A stretch of DNA of 64,000 bases from Humulus lupulus (lineage: Eukaryota; Streptophyta; Magnoliopsida; Rosales; Cannabaceae): the NCBI RefSeq assembly GCF_963169125.1, contig NC_084797.1, forward strand, positions 87,327,868 to 87,391,867. The letters run 5' to 3'. The notes under the pieces were generated by a model. It had not been told where the DNA came from and did no database searches. It saw only the letters and a program-made list of their open reading frames with translations. Below, piece by piece: positions 32,011 to 43,900 of the stretch. How positions within the stretch are numbered: position 1 is the stretch's first letter; each line of letters starts with the position of its first letter. Made by a program: the position numbers and the translations under genes.

Positions 32011-33323
32011 TTAGGATCATCCGGTTTGGCCTATCCTTTTTTTTTTTTCATTTGTGTTTGCTATTCTATTCGTATTTCAATTTTAGGGTTTCTGAAATAA
32101 AAAAAAAAAAAAATCTTTCTATTCGTGTTCTTGATTTTCTTAGTCTTTGTTCTTGTTTTCCTTCTAAAAATCCGAAACCATTATAGTTAATCTCTTTATT
32201 CCAGATTATTTCTTTGTTCAAATCGTGTTCTTAATATTCTTGTTCCAATTGTTTGTTGTGAAATCAGAAACTATTCTAGAGCTTGTTGAAATCGTGAATT
32301 AGGGCTTTGAGTTTTTTTTTTTTCTCTTGTTCTAATTGTAGAATCTGAATTTTCATTGAGTTTCTAGTGCTGTTTTGTTTTGAAATCCGAATTTTGCCTT
32401 GGATTTCTCTTGTTCTTGTTGTGAAATCCGAAATTGGTATTGATAATTCCCTTGTTTCAATTGTGTCCCTGGTTTCAATTGGTTCCTTTATTTATTGTGG
32501 AATCCGAGACTGTTATAGTGCCACCAATTATTTTGGTTTTGATCTTATTGTTTGAATCACAGATTGGATTTTGGGAATATTGGTTTCTGTAATTGGGATT
32601 GAGTTTTCTCTTGTTCTTGTAGTGAAATCTGAATTGAGATTGGGTTTTATCTTGTTCTTATGGTGAAATCTGAGTTGGGATTGAGTTTCACTTATTCTTA
32701 TTGTTAAATCCGAAAGTGGGGTTGGGTTTTCTCTTTTCTTTTTGTGAAATCTGAATCTGCATTGTTTCTCTTTTCTTTTTGAGTCTCCATTGTTTCTCTT
32801 GTGAAAACCGATTCATTTTTGCTTTCAAATTCGTTCCTTGCATCTGCATTTGAGAAATCAAAGAAAAGAAGAAAGAAAGAAAAGAAAGAAGAAGAAAACC
32901 AAGAGGATCCGAATTTAAAAAAAAAAAAAAAAAAAAGAGTCTGGAAACCTCTCTTAAAAATTTTTGTTCTATTCTTGTTCCTTATGGTCTAGAGGCCTTT
33001 TGGCCAAAACCCCACACAAGTGTTCCAAAAAATCCTCATTTTTTCGTCATTTTCACCAGTTTTCGTCGGTGTTCGTTTGGTTGTTTGGTTGGATTTGCTA
33101 CTTGAATACTCCATATTACCGTTTCATTAGTTTTCAAAGAGCTTAAAGAAGGAAATAGAGTGGAAAAAGGCAGAGGTGTGAGCTTATTTGAGGGTAAAAG
33201 CCATCATTGAGTGCAAACACGAGTGTACTTGAGTGACCATTTTCTTTGAGTGAAACACGTGAGGGAGTGCAGCGAGGTCCTTTCTATAATTGTCTAACCT
33301 TATTGTTTTGCAGATTCTCTATC
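32011..33323 (+). other. Leader of the plus element: degenerate repeats and likely 5'UTR intron
   Basis: About 1.3 kb without a coding match. Bases 32200-32810 contain degenerate units of about 40 bp built on TTGTGAAATC.GAATT..GATTGAGTTT. A poly-A run lies at 32918-32935. A predicted intron spans 33194-33313 (120 nt): donor-like GAGG/GTAAAAGCC, branch-like CTAAC and acceptor TTGTTTTGCAG, ten bases before the gag ATG. The same signals occur in all five A leaders here. Splicing is an inference. Confidence 0.65.
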
Positions 33324-36300
33324 ATGTCACAAAATCCAGAGAAAGATGCAAGCAATGATAATCCGCCACCTGAGGTTCCGAATCTACAAATGCAAGCATT
33401 AATCGGGGAGATGCGAAGGATGATGAGGGCGGAGTGTGAGCAGATACATGAGAAGTTGGATAGGGTAGAAGAGGGAACACAACGGAGGCCACAGAGGAAT
33501 AGGATGTACCAAAGGGAGGATGAGAATGAAGGGGATTTGGAAGGGTTAGTTTCTGATGATGAGTTTGATAGGATGTCGACGGGTAACCATAGGAGGTATG
33601 GTCGGGATAGAGAAGCTAGGAACCAGGTAGATGATTATTTAGGAAATATAAAGATGAGAATTCCAGCATTTCAGGGGAAGAGCGATCCTGAGGCATACCT
33701 TGAGTGGGAAAAGAAGATGGAGTTAGTTTTTGATTGTCACAACTACTCCGACATGAAGAAGGTAAAACTAGCTGCCATTCAGTTTACTGATTATGCTATT
33801 GTTTGGTGGGATCAGTTGTGCATCAACAGGAGGCGGAGTGGAGATCGTCCTATTGACACATGGGAGGCAATGAAGAGGGTGATGAGGCGACGGTTTGTAC
33901 CACCTCATTATTATCGAGATCTATACCTTAAGTTGCAGGGCCTTCGTCAAGGTTCCAAGAGTGTTGATGAGTATTACAAGGAGATGGAGATGGCTATGAT
34001 TAGAGCCAATGTTGAAGAGGATCGGGAGGCAACCATGGCAAGGTTTTTGAATGGGTTGAACCGAGAGATTGCTGACCCAATCGAGCTACACCATTATGTG
34101 GAATTGGAGGATTTGGTTCATATGGCAATCAAAGTGGAGAGGCAGCTCAAGAAGGGTAGTTCAAGTTCGAGGTCAAGACCGAGCCCACACAATCCAAGTA
34201 CAACACCTTGGAGGTCGAACTATCCAAAGAAAGAAGACCAACCCACTTCATCATCTACACCAAAACCAGCCACCACAGCCACACCACCTCAAGGTAAAAC
34301 AACTCCTACTAAGTCTCATTCTAGTGAGATAAGGTGTTTCAAATGTCAGGGGCGAGGACACATAGCTAGCCAGTGTCCAAACAAGAGAGTCATGGTGATT
34401 CGAGAAAGTGGAGAGATAGATTCTGAAGATGAAGATGATCTTGCTGACATGCCACCTTTGGAAGATGCTTCTGACAATGAGTATGGACCAGAATCTGGTG
34501 AGATGCTTGCACTAGTCACAAGGCGAGTCCTGAATTTGCAAGCAAAAGAAGAGGAAGAAGAGGTGCAGCGAGAGAACATCTTTCACACTCGTTGTCATGT
34601 GAGAGACAAGGTATGTAGTGTCATTATTGATGGAGGTAGTTGTACTAATGTTGCTAGTGCTTCCATGGTTGCCAAGCTGGGGCTTACAACTCTTAGGCAT
34701 CCTTGTCCATACAAATTGCAATGGCTGAATGATAGTGGTGAAGTGAGGGTTACAAAACAGGTGCTAGTCTCATTTCGAATTGGCAAGTATGAAGATGAGG
34801 TGTTGTGTGATGTGGTTCCCATGCAAGCTGGACACCTCCTTCAAGGAAGGCCTTGGCAATTTGATCGGCGGGTGCAGCATGACGGCTTCACCAACAAGTA
34901 TTCATTCACATTCCGTCAACGAACAATCACTCTAGCGCCTTTGACACCAAAGCAAGTGTATGAAGATCAAGTGAGGTTGCAAAAATTGAGTGACAAAAAG
35001 AAAATGAGTGAGCACAAAGAGAGTGAAAAGATGAATGAGAGTAAGGAAAAAGAGAGACAAAGAGAGAAAAGTGTGGAATCAAGTGAGAGAAAACAAAATA
35101 ATTTTTATGCAAAAAAAAGTGAGGTTAAGAGAGCATTGTGTACAAAACAGCCCATGATTTTACTCATGTATAAGGAGGCTCTTTTAAATACTAACCAACT
35201 TGATTCTTCGCTGCCAAGTGTTGTTGTGTCTATTTTGCAGGAATTTGAGGATGTGTTTCCTGAGAAAGTACCACATGGATTGCCACCTGTTCGAGGAATA
35301 GAACATCAAATTGATTTTGTTCCAGGTGCTTCCATCCCAAACCGACCAGCCTACAGAAGTAATCCTGATGAAACAAAGGAATTGCAAAGGCAAATTGAAG
35401 AATTGATGGAGAAAGGGCATGTGAGAGAAAGCATGAGCCCTTGTGCTGTTCCAGTGATTCTAGTTCCCAAGAAGGATGGAACATGGAGGATGTGTGTTGA
35501 CTGTCGAGCCATCAACAATATAACGGTAAAATATCGACATCCCATTCCTCGTTTAGATGACATGTTAGATGAATTGCATGGTTCTTGTGTGTTTTCCAAA
35601 ATTGATCTTAAAAGTGGGTATCATCAGATACGTATGAAAGAAGGGGATGAGTGGAAAACTGCTTTTAAAACTAAACATGGATTGTATGAGTGGTTAGTCA
35701 TGCCTTTTGGACTAACTAATGCACCTAGCACTTTCATGCGCTTAATGAATCATGTATTGCGTGCTTTCATTGGAAAATTTGTGGTTGTGTATTTTGATGA
35801 TATTCTTATTTATAGTAAGAATTTGCATGACCATGTTTTGCATTTGCATTCTGTTTTGGATGTTCTTAGGAAACAGAGTTTATATGCTAACCTCAGTAAG
35901 TGTACTTTCTGCACCGATAAGCTTGTTTTCCTAGGCTTTGTTGTAAGTGCTACAGGTATTCAGGTGGATGAAGAAAAGATCAAAGCCATCCAAGAGTGGC
36001 CGACCCCTACAACTATAGGTAATGTTAGAAGTTTTCATGGACTTGCTAGCTTCTACAGGAGGTTTGTGAAAAATTTTAGCACCATCGCCGCACCACTTAC
36101 AGAAGTTATCAAAAAGAATGTGATATTTAAATGGGGTGAAGCTCAAGAGGAGGCATTTCAGCTACTGAAATACAAGCTTACTCATGCTCCTTTACTTGCT
36201 TTGCCTAACTTTTCTAACACTTTTGAAGTTGAATGTGATGCTTCTGGAATAGGTATTGGCGCTGTTCTTATGCAGGATGGGAGACCGCTTGCATACTTTA

Positions 36301-37853
36301 GCGAAAAGCTAAGTGGGGCTGCCCTCAATTACCCCACCTATGACAAAGAATTGTATGCACTAGTGCGTGCTTTAGAAACATGGCAGCACTATTTGTGGCC
36401 AAAGGAGTTTGTGATTCGCACAGATCATGAATCCTTGAAACATTTGAAAGGCCAACACAAGCTCAACAAGAGACATGCAAGATGGGTTGAGTTCATTGAG
36501 ACATTTCCTTATGTCATTCGCTATAAACAAGGTAAGGAGAATGTGGTTGCTGATGCCCTTTCTCGCAGGTATGCCCTAATCTCCACTCTTGATGCTAAAT
36601 TACTTGGGTTTGAACACATAAAGGAGCTGTATTCTGCTGACCATGATTTTGGGGAAATTTATGGTGTTTGTGAAAAATCTGCTGAAGGAAAATTTTATAG
36701 GCATGAGGGTTTCTTGTTTAGGGAGCATAGGTTGTGTGTACCTAATTGTTCTTTGAGAGATTTGCTAGTTAGAGAGTCCCACGGGGGAGGGTTGATGGGA
36801 CATTTTGGAGTTGCTAAGACCCTAGCTATGTTGCAAGAGCACTTCTTTTGGCCCCACATGAAACGAGATGTTGAGCGAATTTGTGGTAGGTGTGTCACTT
36901 GTAGGCAAGCTAAATCAAGAGTTCAGCCAAATGGCCTTTACACACCCCTACCTATCCCTAGTTCACCATGGGTTGACATTTCAATGGATTTTGTGTTGGG
37001 TTTACCTAGAAGTAAGCGTGGGAGGGATTCAATCTTTGTGGTTGTAGACAGATTCTCTAAGATGGCTCATTTTATTCCTTGTCATAAAACTGATGATGCC
37101 TCTAACGTTGCAGATTTGTTCTTTAGGGAGATTGTGAGATTACATGGTATGCCTAGAACAATTGTATCAGATAGGGATGCCAAGTTCTTAAGCTATTTTT
37201 GGAAAACATTGTGGGGAAAACTTGGGACAAAACTATTATTTTCTACTACTTGTCACCCTCAAACCGATGGTCAAACAGAAGTAGTTAATAGGACCCTATC
37301 CACCTTGTTGAGGGCTATCATAAGTAAAAATATTAAGACTTGGGAAGATTGTTTGCCACATGTTGAGTTTGCTTATAATCGTTCAATGCATTCTGCTACT
37401 AAATTTTCACCATTTGAAATTGTTTATGGTTTTAATCCTCTAACTCCTTTGGATTTATCACATTTACCTGTTTCTGAGCATTTGAATTTAGATGGCGAGA
37501 AGAAGGCAGAATTTGTGAAGAAAATCCATGAGAGGGCGCGACTCAACATAGAGAGAAGGACTGAACAATACATTAAGCAAGCTAACAAGGGTCGTCATAA
37601 GCAGGTTTTTGAGCCCGGTGATTGGGTATGGTTACACATGAGGAAAGAGCGATTCCCAACACAAAGGCGTTCAAAATTGCTACCTCAAGGAGATGGTCAA
37701 TTTCAAGTACTTGAAAGGATCAATGACAATGCCTACAGACTCGATTTACCAGGTGAGTATAATGTTAGTGCTACTTTTAATGTTTCTGATTTGAGTCCTT
37801 TTGATGCAGGTGACGATTTGAGGTCAAATCCTTCTAAAGAGGGGGGGAATTGA
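33324..37853 (+). CDS. Family A gag-pol polyprotein, 1509 codons, complete frame
   Basis: One ORF from ATG 33324 (MSQNPEKD). The frame is open 26 codons further up to a TTG, but that part is in the predicted intron. Order: Gag domain (about 110-265), CCHC knuckle (C338, C341, H346, C351), retropepsin-like site D436-G-G, charged Lys/Glu/Ser stretch, RT (about 700-880; YFDD at 823-826), RNase H (about 967-1075), integrase HHCC (about 1153-1190), DISMDFVLG core near 1218, and SDRD with its Asp 36 positions before the Glu of GQTE (D-35-E). The C-terminal motif reads GDGQFQV where others have GDGPFQV. An extra T at the polypurine tract/LTR border makes the first three LTR bases (TGA) the stop, removing the ~60-residue LTR-coded tail of the minus copy. 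No chromodomain; the plan recalls CRM-type chromoviruses, but I am not certain of the clade. Confidence 0.95.
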   Translation: MSQNPEKDASNDNPPPEVPNLQMQALIGEMRRMMRAECEQIHEKLDRVEEGTQRRPQRNRMYQREDENEGDLEGLVSDDEFDRMSTGNHRRYGRDREARNQVDDYLGNIKMRIPAFQGKSDPEAYLEWEKKMELVFDCHNYSDMKKVKLAAIQFTDYAIVWWDQLCINRRRSGDRPIDTWEAMKRVMRRRFVPPHYYRDLYLKLQGLRQGSKSVDEYYKEMEMAMIRANVEEDREATMARFLNGLNREIADPIELHHYVELEDLVHMAIKVERQLKKGSSSSRSRPSPHNPSTTPWRSNYPKKEDQPTSSSTPKPATTATPPQGKTTPTKSHSSEIRCFKCQGRGHIASQCPNKRVMVIRESGEIDSEDEDDLADMPPLEDASDNEYGPESGEMLALVTRRVLNLQAKEEEEEVQRENIFHTRCHVRDKVCSVIIDGGSCTNVASASMVAKLGLTTLRHPCPYKLQWLNDSGEVRVTKQVLVSFRIGKYEDEVLCDVVPMQAGHLLQGRPWQFDRRVQHDGFTNKYSFTFRQRTITLAPLTPKQVYEDQVRLQKLSDKKKMSEHKESEKMNESKEKERQREKSVESSERKQNNFYAKKSEVKRALCTKQPMILLMYKEALLNTNQLDSSLPSVVVSILQEFEDVFPEKVPHGLPPVRGIEHQIDFVPGASIPNRPAYRSNPDETKELQRQIEELMEKGHVRESMSPCAVPVILVPKKDGTWRMCVDCRAINNITVKYRHPIPRLDDMLDELHGSCVFSKIDLKSGYHQIRMKEGDEWKTAFKTKHGLYEWLVMPFGLTNAPSTFMRLMNHVLRAFIGKFVVVYFDDILIYSKNLHDHVLHLHSVLDVLRKQSLYANLSKCTFCTDKLVFLGFVVSATGIQVDEEKIKAIQEWPTPTTIGNVRSFHGLASFYRRFVKNFSTIAAPLTEVIKKNVIFKWGEAQEEAFQLLKYKLTHAPLLALPNFSNTFEVECDASGIGIGAVLMQDGRPLAYFSEKLSGAALNYPTYDKELYALVRALETWQHYLWPKEFVIRTDHESLKHLKGQHKLNKRHARWVEFIETFPYVIRYKQGKENVVADALSRRYALISTLDAKLLGFEHIKELYSADHDFGEIYGVCEKSAEGKFYRHEGFLFREHRLCVPNCSLRDLLVRESHGGGLMGHFGVAKTLAMLQEHFFWPHMKRDVERICGRCVTCRQAKSRVQPNGLYTPLPIPSSPWVDISMDFVLGLPRSKRGRDSIFVVVDRFSKMAHFIPCHKTDDASNVADLFFREIVRLHGMPRTIVSDRDAKFLSYFWKTLWGKLGTKLLFSTTCHPQTDGQTEVVNRTLSTLLRAIISKNIKTWEDCLPHVEFAYNRSMHSATKFSPFEIVYGFNPLTPLDLSHLPVSEHLNLDGEKKAEFVKKIHERARLNIERRTEQYIKQANKGRHKQVFEPGDWVWLHMRKERFPTQRRSKLLPQGDGQFQVLERINDNAYRLDLPGEYNVSATFNVSDLSPFDAGDDLRSNPSKEGGN

Positions 37854-38571
37854 TGAGGACACCAAGACCCAAGTATCAAGTCAAGTTCTAGTTGGTCCAG
37901 TGACGAGGGCACGAGCCAAGAGATTCAAGGAAGAACTTAACAGCCTAGTCCACAAAGTCCTAAAACAAGAGGAGACCGTGGTCAACATTGAAGGAGAACA
38001 AAGACTTGTCTTACTCATCAAAGTTGACTGAGTTTAGGAGCTTAATGAGTCTTTTTATTTTTAGTCACGTTTTTTTTAGTCTTTGTTTATTTTGTGATAA
38101 GTCAAACATTTGACTTGTGTGAGTCCAATAGTCCTTTTGTCTTTAATTTTCGGTTTTCATGAGGAAGACAAAAGGCTTGTCTTTAATTTCGGTTTTCATT
38201 AGGAAGACAAAGGGGCTGTCCTTAATTTTTCGGTTTTATTAGGAAGACCAAGGGTCTTCTTTTCATGTAATTTTCGTCCTTATAAGGACTGCCAAAAACA
38301 ATGTGAAAAATCAGATTATGTTGAATGAAATTGTGAGTTTATTTCTTCTTGAGTTCTTGAAGAAACTTTTGAACTTATCAAGGAGATTCCTTGTGGCGTT
38401 CATCCTGACTTATCAAACGAATTCCATCCCCGTTTGTGGCGTCTTCCTCATACCAAGGTTCGTGCTTGGCTAAGCATTGGGTCGCGGTTCCATTCCAATC
38501 TCGTGTGTTCTTGGTGGCTGTTCCATATTTGGTGTCGGGTTTCGTCACACTTGTTGGCGTGGTTCGTATCA
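37851..38571 (+). repeat. 3' LTR of the plus-strand full-length element
   Basis: 721 bp, 42 bp longer than the 5' LTR, chiefly through one more minisatellite unit (about 38125-38255). The promoter palindrome GTCCTTATAAGGAC is at 38276-38289. The tail-coding frame is intact but cut off by the TGA at the border. Confidence 0.95.
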
Positions 38572-38741
38572 GGAATGATGAGGACACCAAGATCCAAGTA
38601 TGAAGTCAAGTTCCAGTTGGTCCAGTGACGAGGGCACGAGCCAAGAGATTCAAGGAAGAACTTAACAGCCTAGTCCACAAAGTCCTAAAACAAGAGGAGA
38701 CCGTGGTCAACATTGAAGGAGAACAAAGACTTGTCTTACTC
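38572..38741 (+). repeat. Truncated family A LTR start with polypurine remnant
   Basis: GGAA followed by TGATGAGGACACC (LTR start at 38576) looks like the end of a polypurine tract plus the first ~165 bp of a 3' LTR. It breaks off at ACTCA against a CT-rich C2 LTR sequence. It is the remnant of a further plus-oriented A element whose body is absent. Confidence 0.85.
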
Positions 38742-40285
38742 AACTCTCTCTCTCTCCCCCTCTCTCTCTCAAGGAACCATTGAAACTAAGGAAGATTTGG
38801 CTGGATATTAAGAGATTTGAGCTGGAATCTTGGGGGATATCTCAGTAATAATCTGAAGGTTCAGACCCGTAATTTAGGTAAGTGTTGAATTGTGGTTTAG
38901 CTGATTAAATTCTGTAGTTCTAGTTGGGCTCTAAGAGTTTTTGGGTTTTGAAATTGAAGACTGAATTGGGGCTAAGGACTTGGGAGTTAGCTCAATAATT
39001 GCTTGGTGGATTGGTTCTTCAGTGAAGGTAAGCTCTATTTTATAGTTTAACATCTGAATTCTATGCTCTCTTGACTGGTTTTAGTGTTTCAAAGATTAAA
39101 GTGTAATTTTGATGAGTTTCTAAGCTAGGTTTTTGTTGGGTTTTTCTGTTGGAAACATGTTAGGATGTTTATGATAGTTTAATTGTATCATTAGGATGTC
39201 TTTGGGTGGATTTGAGGGACGTTTGATTGTTAAAAATGGTGGGTTTTCTGGGTTCGAAGGGGTCGGGCCACGACTCAGTTCTTGGTGCGCCGCGGCCCTC
39301 TGGAGCAGATGAGAGCTGAGGAAGAGGGGCGGGCCACGACGTGGGGAGTGTTGGGCTGCGGCTCGGGTCTGTTATTTGGTGAAGCTGGGCCTTTGGATAG
39401 GGGTTGGCCGCGACATAGAAAGCTTGGGCCGCGGCTCTTAAGGGCATTTTTGGCCTTAAGGGGATTTTAGGCGCGGGAGCCTAACCTAGGGTGCTCGGGA
39501 TCGATTCCACCACTGTGTTCGGTGGAATTCGATGTCCTAGAGGCTAGAACTTGGTCCGGAAACCCCTATACAATTATTATTGATGGAATCCCTTATCTTG
39601 GTTGTGATTAGGTGTAAGCTAGGGCTCAGGAAACGGATTGTGCTCAAGGGTCATCTCTCGTAATCAGAACACTTGGAATTAAAGGTAAGAAAACTGCACC
39701 TGGTTGTGAATTTATGATGGGACTAAGGGTTCCCTATTCTTGTATGCATTACGTAAGGTGGTATTATGCCATGTGAATATTAAACAAACAACCTAAGAGT
39801 GTCGGAGTTTACAGTGGCGCACAGGGTGCAGCTCAGCCACTAGTAGCTGAGGACAGCTTAATATTCACCGAGCTCGGTTTAAGCGGACTAGAGTCAGTGG
39901 GGTAAACAAAGGGTGCGACCAAAGGGCGTCGACCTTGATTATTATGTCATTTGGTTATCGTTGTTAACTGATGAATGTGATATGCTGAATAGTTGAGTAT
40001 TAGTTTGTGGATTTCCTGGTTATGTCTATGGATTATGTGATTAGTATGGATTGTTAAGTGTATGATCATGTGTAAAGAGTTATTTGATTATTATCATTGT
40101 TTGTGCTATGATGTTATGTTTTCTTGATGGGCCTTGGCTCACGGGTGCTATGTGGTGCAGGTAAAGGCGGTAAGCTTGATCAGCCCTGACTTGGAGAGCT
40201 CTAGAGGCAGAATGTACATAGTTAGCTGCCCGGCCACCACGGTCGTGGGTTGGACAGGAACAGGAGAACCTTACATGTCTGTTTT
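38742..40285 (+). repeat. Plus-oriented C2 LTR, truncated at both ends
   Basis: Starts in a CT-rich simple repeat (38742-38770) and corresponds to the reverse complement of the C2 LTRs at 28040 and 54648. The GC-rich cassette is at 39262-39450 (GGGCCACGAC, GCCGCGGCCC, GGGCCGCGGC). The right end GTCTGTTTT is cut by the minus-strand A element; GTTTT would be its left TSD but has no partner on the right. No gene; the ORFs here are chance readings of the cassette. Confidence 0.8.
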
Positions 40286-40964
40286 TGATACGAACCACGC
40301 CAACAAGTGTGACGAAACCCGACACCAAATATGGAACAGCCACCAAGAACACACGAGATTGGAATGGAACCGCGACCCAATGCTTAGCCAAGCACGAACC
40401 TTGGTATGAGGAAGACGCCACAAACGAGGATGGAATCCGTTTGATAAGTCAGGATGAACGCCACAAGGAATCTCCTTGATAAGTTCAAAAGTTTCTTCAA
40501 GAACTCAAGAAGAAATAAACTCACAATTTCATTCAACATAATCTGCCTTTTTCACATTGTTTTGGCAGTCCTTATAAGGACGAAAATTACATGAAAACAA
40601 GACCCTTGGTCTTCCTAATGAAACCCGAAATAAAAGACAAGCCTTTTGTCTTCCTCATGAAAACCGAAAATTAAAGACAAAAGGACTATTGGACTCACAC
40701 AAGTCAAATGTTTGACTTATCACAAATTAAACAAAGACTAAAAAACGTGACTAAAAATAAAAAGACTCATTAAGCTCCTAAACTCAGTCAACTTTGATGA
40801 GTAAGACAAGTCTTTGTTCTCCTTCAATGTTGACCACGGTCTCCTCTTGTTTTAGGACTTTGTGGACTAGGCTGTTAAGTTCTTCCTTGAATCTCTTGGC
40901 TCGTGCCCTCGTCACTGGACCAACTGGAACTTGACTTGATACTTGGGTCTTGGTGTCCTCATCA
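40286..40964 (-). repeat. 3' LTR of the minus-strand full-length element
   Basis: 679 bp, autonomous subtype. It contains the last ~60 codons of the polyprotein ORF, from 40964 down to the stop at 40784. Two minisatellite units; promoter palindrome near 40570. Confidence 0.95.
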
Positions 40965-43900
40965 TTCCCCCCCTCTTTAGAAAGATTTGACCTCAAATCG
41001 TCACCTGCATCAAAAGGACTCAAATCAGAAACATTAAAAGTAGCACTAACATTATACTCACCTGGTAAATCGAGTCTGTAGGCATTGTCATTGATCCTTT
41101 CAAGTACTTGAAATGGACCATCTCCTCGAGGTAGCAATTTTGAACGCCTTTGTGTTGGGAATCGCTCTTTCCTCATGTGTAACCATACCCAATCACCGGG
41201 CTCAAAAACCTGCTTATGACGACCCTTGTTAGCTTGCTTAATGTATTGTTCAGTCCTTCTCTCTATGTTGAGTCGCGCCCTCTCATGGATTTTCTTCACA
41301 AATTCTGCCTTCTTCTCGCCATCTAAATTCAAATGCTCAGAAACAGGTAAAGGTGATAAATCCAAAGGAGTTAGAGGATTAAAACCATAAACAATTTCAA
41401 ATGGTGAAAATTTAGTAGCAGAATGCATTGAACGATTATAAGCAAACTCAACATGTGGCAAACAATCTTCCCAAGTCTTAATATTTTTACTTATGATAGC
41501 CCTCAACAAGGTGGATAGGGTCCTATTAACTACTTCTGTTTGACCATCGGTTTGAGGGTGACAAGTAGTAGAAAATAATAGTTTTGTCCCAAGTTTTCCC
41601 CACAATGTTTTCCAAAAATAGCTTAAGAACTTGGCATCCCTATCTGATACAATTGTTCTAGGCATACCATGTAATCTCACAATCTCCCTAAAGAACAAAT
41701 CTGCAACGTTAGAGGCATCATCAGTTTTATGACAAGGAATAAAATGAGCCATCTTAGAGAATCTGTCTACAACCACAAAGATTGAATCCCTCCCACGCTT
41801 ACTTCTAGGTAAACCCAACACAAAATCCATTGAAATGTCAACCCATGGTGAACTAGGGATAGGTAGGGGTGTGTAAAGGCCATTTGGCTGAACTCTTGAT
41901 TTAGCTTGCCTACAAGTGACACACCTACCACAAATTCGCTCAACATCTCGTTTCATGTGGGGCCAAAAGAAGTGCTCTTGCAACATAGCTAGGGTCTTAG
42001 CAACTCCAAAATGTCCCATCAACCCTCCCCCGTGGGACTCTCTAACTAGCAAATCTCTCAAAGAACAATTAGGTACACACAACCTATGCTCCCTAAACAA
42101 GAAACCCTCATGCCTATAAAATTTTCCTTCAGCAGATTTTTCACAAACACCATAAATTTCCCCAAAATCATGGTCAGCAAAATACAGCTCCTTTATGTGT
42201 TCAAACCCAAGTAATTTAGCATCAAGAGTGGAGATTAGGGCATACCTGCGAGAAAGGGCATCAGCAACCACATTCTCCTTACCTTGTTTATAGCGAATGA
42301 CATAAGGAAATGTCTCAATGAACTCAACCCATCTTGCATGTCTCTTGTTGAGCTTGTGTTGGCCTTTCAAATGTTTCAAGGATTCATGATCTGTGCGAAT
42401 CACAAACTCCTTTGGCCACAAATAGTGCTGCCATGTTTCTAAAGCACGCACTAGTGCATACAATTCTTTGTCATAGGTGGGGTAATTGAGGGCAGCCCCA
42501 CTTAGCTTTTCGCTAAAGTATGCAAGTGGTCTCCCATCCTGCATAAGAACAGCGCCAATACCTATTCCAGAAGCATCACATTCAACTTCAAAAGTGTTAG
42601 AAAAGTTAGGCAAAGCAAGTAAAGGAGCATGAGTAAGCTTGTATTTCAGTAGCTGAAATGCCTCCTCTTGAGCTTCGCCCCATTTAAATATCACATTCTT
42701 TTTGATAACTTCTGTAAGTGGTGCGGCGATGGTGCTAAAATTTTTCACAAACCTCCTGTAGAAGCTAGCAAGTCCATGAAAACTTCTAACATTACCTATA
42801 GTTGTAGGGGTCGGCCACTCTTGGATGGCTTTGATCTTTTCTTCATCCACCTGAATACCTGTAGCACTTACAACAAAGCCTAGGAAAACAAGCTTATCGG
42901 TGCAGAAAGTACACTTACTGAGGTTAGCATATAAACTCTGTTTCCTAAGAACATCCAAAACAGAATGCAAATGCAAAACATGGTCATGCAAATTCTTACT
43001 ATAAATAAGAATATCATTAAAATACACAACCACAAATTTTCCAATGAAAGCACGCAATACATGATTCATTAAGCGCATGAAAGTGCTAGGTGCATTAGTT
43101 AGTCCAAAAGGCATGACTAACCACTCATACAATCCATGTTTAGTTTTAAAAGCAGTTTTCCACTCATCCCCTTCTTTCATACGTATCTGATGATACCCAC
43201 TTTTAAGATCAATTTTGGAAAACACACAAGAACCATGCAATTCATCTAACATGTCATCTAAACGAGGAATGGGATGTCGATATTTTACCGTTATATTGTT
43301 GATGGCTCGACAGTCAACACACATCCTCCATGTTCCATCCTTCTTGGGAACTAGAATCACTGGAACAGCACAAGGGCTCATGCTTTCTCTCACATGCCCT
43401 TTCTCCATCAATTCTTCAATTTGCCTTTGCAATTCCTTTGTTTCATCAGGATTACTTCTGTAGGCTGGTCGGTTTGGGATGGAAGCACCTGGAACAAAAT
43501 CAATTTGATGTTCTATTCCTCGAACAGGTGGCAATCCATGTGGTACTTTCTCAGGAAACACATCCTCAAATTCCTGCAAAATAGACACAACAACACTTGG
43601 CAGCGAAGAATCAAGTTGGTTAGTATTTAAAAGAGCCTCCTTATACATGAGTAAAATCATGGGCTGTTTTGTACACAATGCTCTCTTAACCTCACTTTTT
43701 TTTGCATAAAAATTATTTTGTTTTCTCTCACTTGATTCCACACTTTTCTCTCTTTGTCTCTCTTTTTCCTTACTCTCATTCATCTTTTCACTCTCTTTGT
43801 GCTCACTCATTTTCTTTTTGTCACTCAATTTTTGCAACCTCACTTGATCTTCATACACTTGCTTTGGTGTCAAAGGCGCTAGAGTGATTGTTCGTTGACG

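Larger units (their letters stand above)
31318..38571 (+). mobile_element. Full-length family A element, plus strand
   Basis: 7254 bp: 5' LTR (31318-31996), primer site (31999-32010), leader, one polyprotein ORF, polypurine tract (about 37835-37850) and 3' LTR (37851-38571). The immediate flanks (AAATG and GGAAT) are not a TSD, so at least one border was remade by recombination. By eye it is about 99% identical in protein to the inverted copy at 40286-47578 (about 13 differing residues). The LTRs differ by a minisatellite unit plus scattered changes. RT, RNase H and integrase catalytic residues look intact, but it has lost the LTR-coded tail and altered the GPF motif. Confidence 0.95.

Noticed and set aside
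33246..33323. 26-codon upstream extension of the plus-strand polyprotein frame
   Set aside because: The first codon is TTG, not ATG, and the segment lies in the predicted intron/leader; the ATG at 33324 matches the start in all other copies.
31318..38571. Plus-strand full-length element as a simple nested insertion in the minus LTR at 30850
   Set aside because: The flanking 5 bp differ (AAATG and GGAAT) and the rest of the interrupted LTR does not follow at 38572.
39169..39470. ORFs in the GC-rich stretch of the C2 LTR
   Set aside because: They arise from the repeated GGCCGCGG words; no frame is shared with the C2 copies at 29086 and 55745, and no protein motif is visible.
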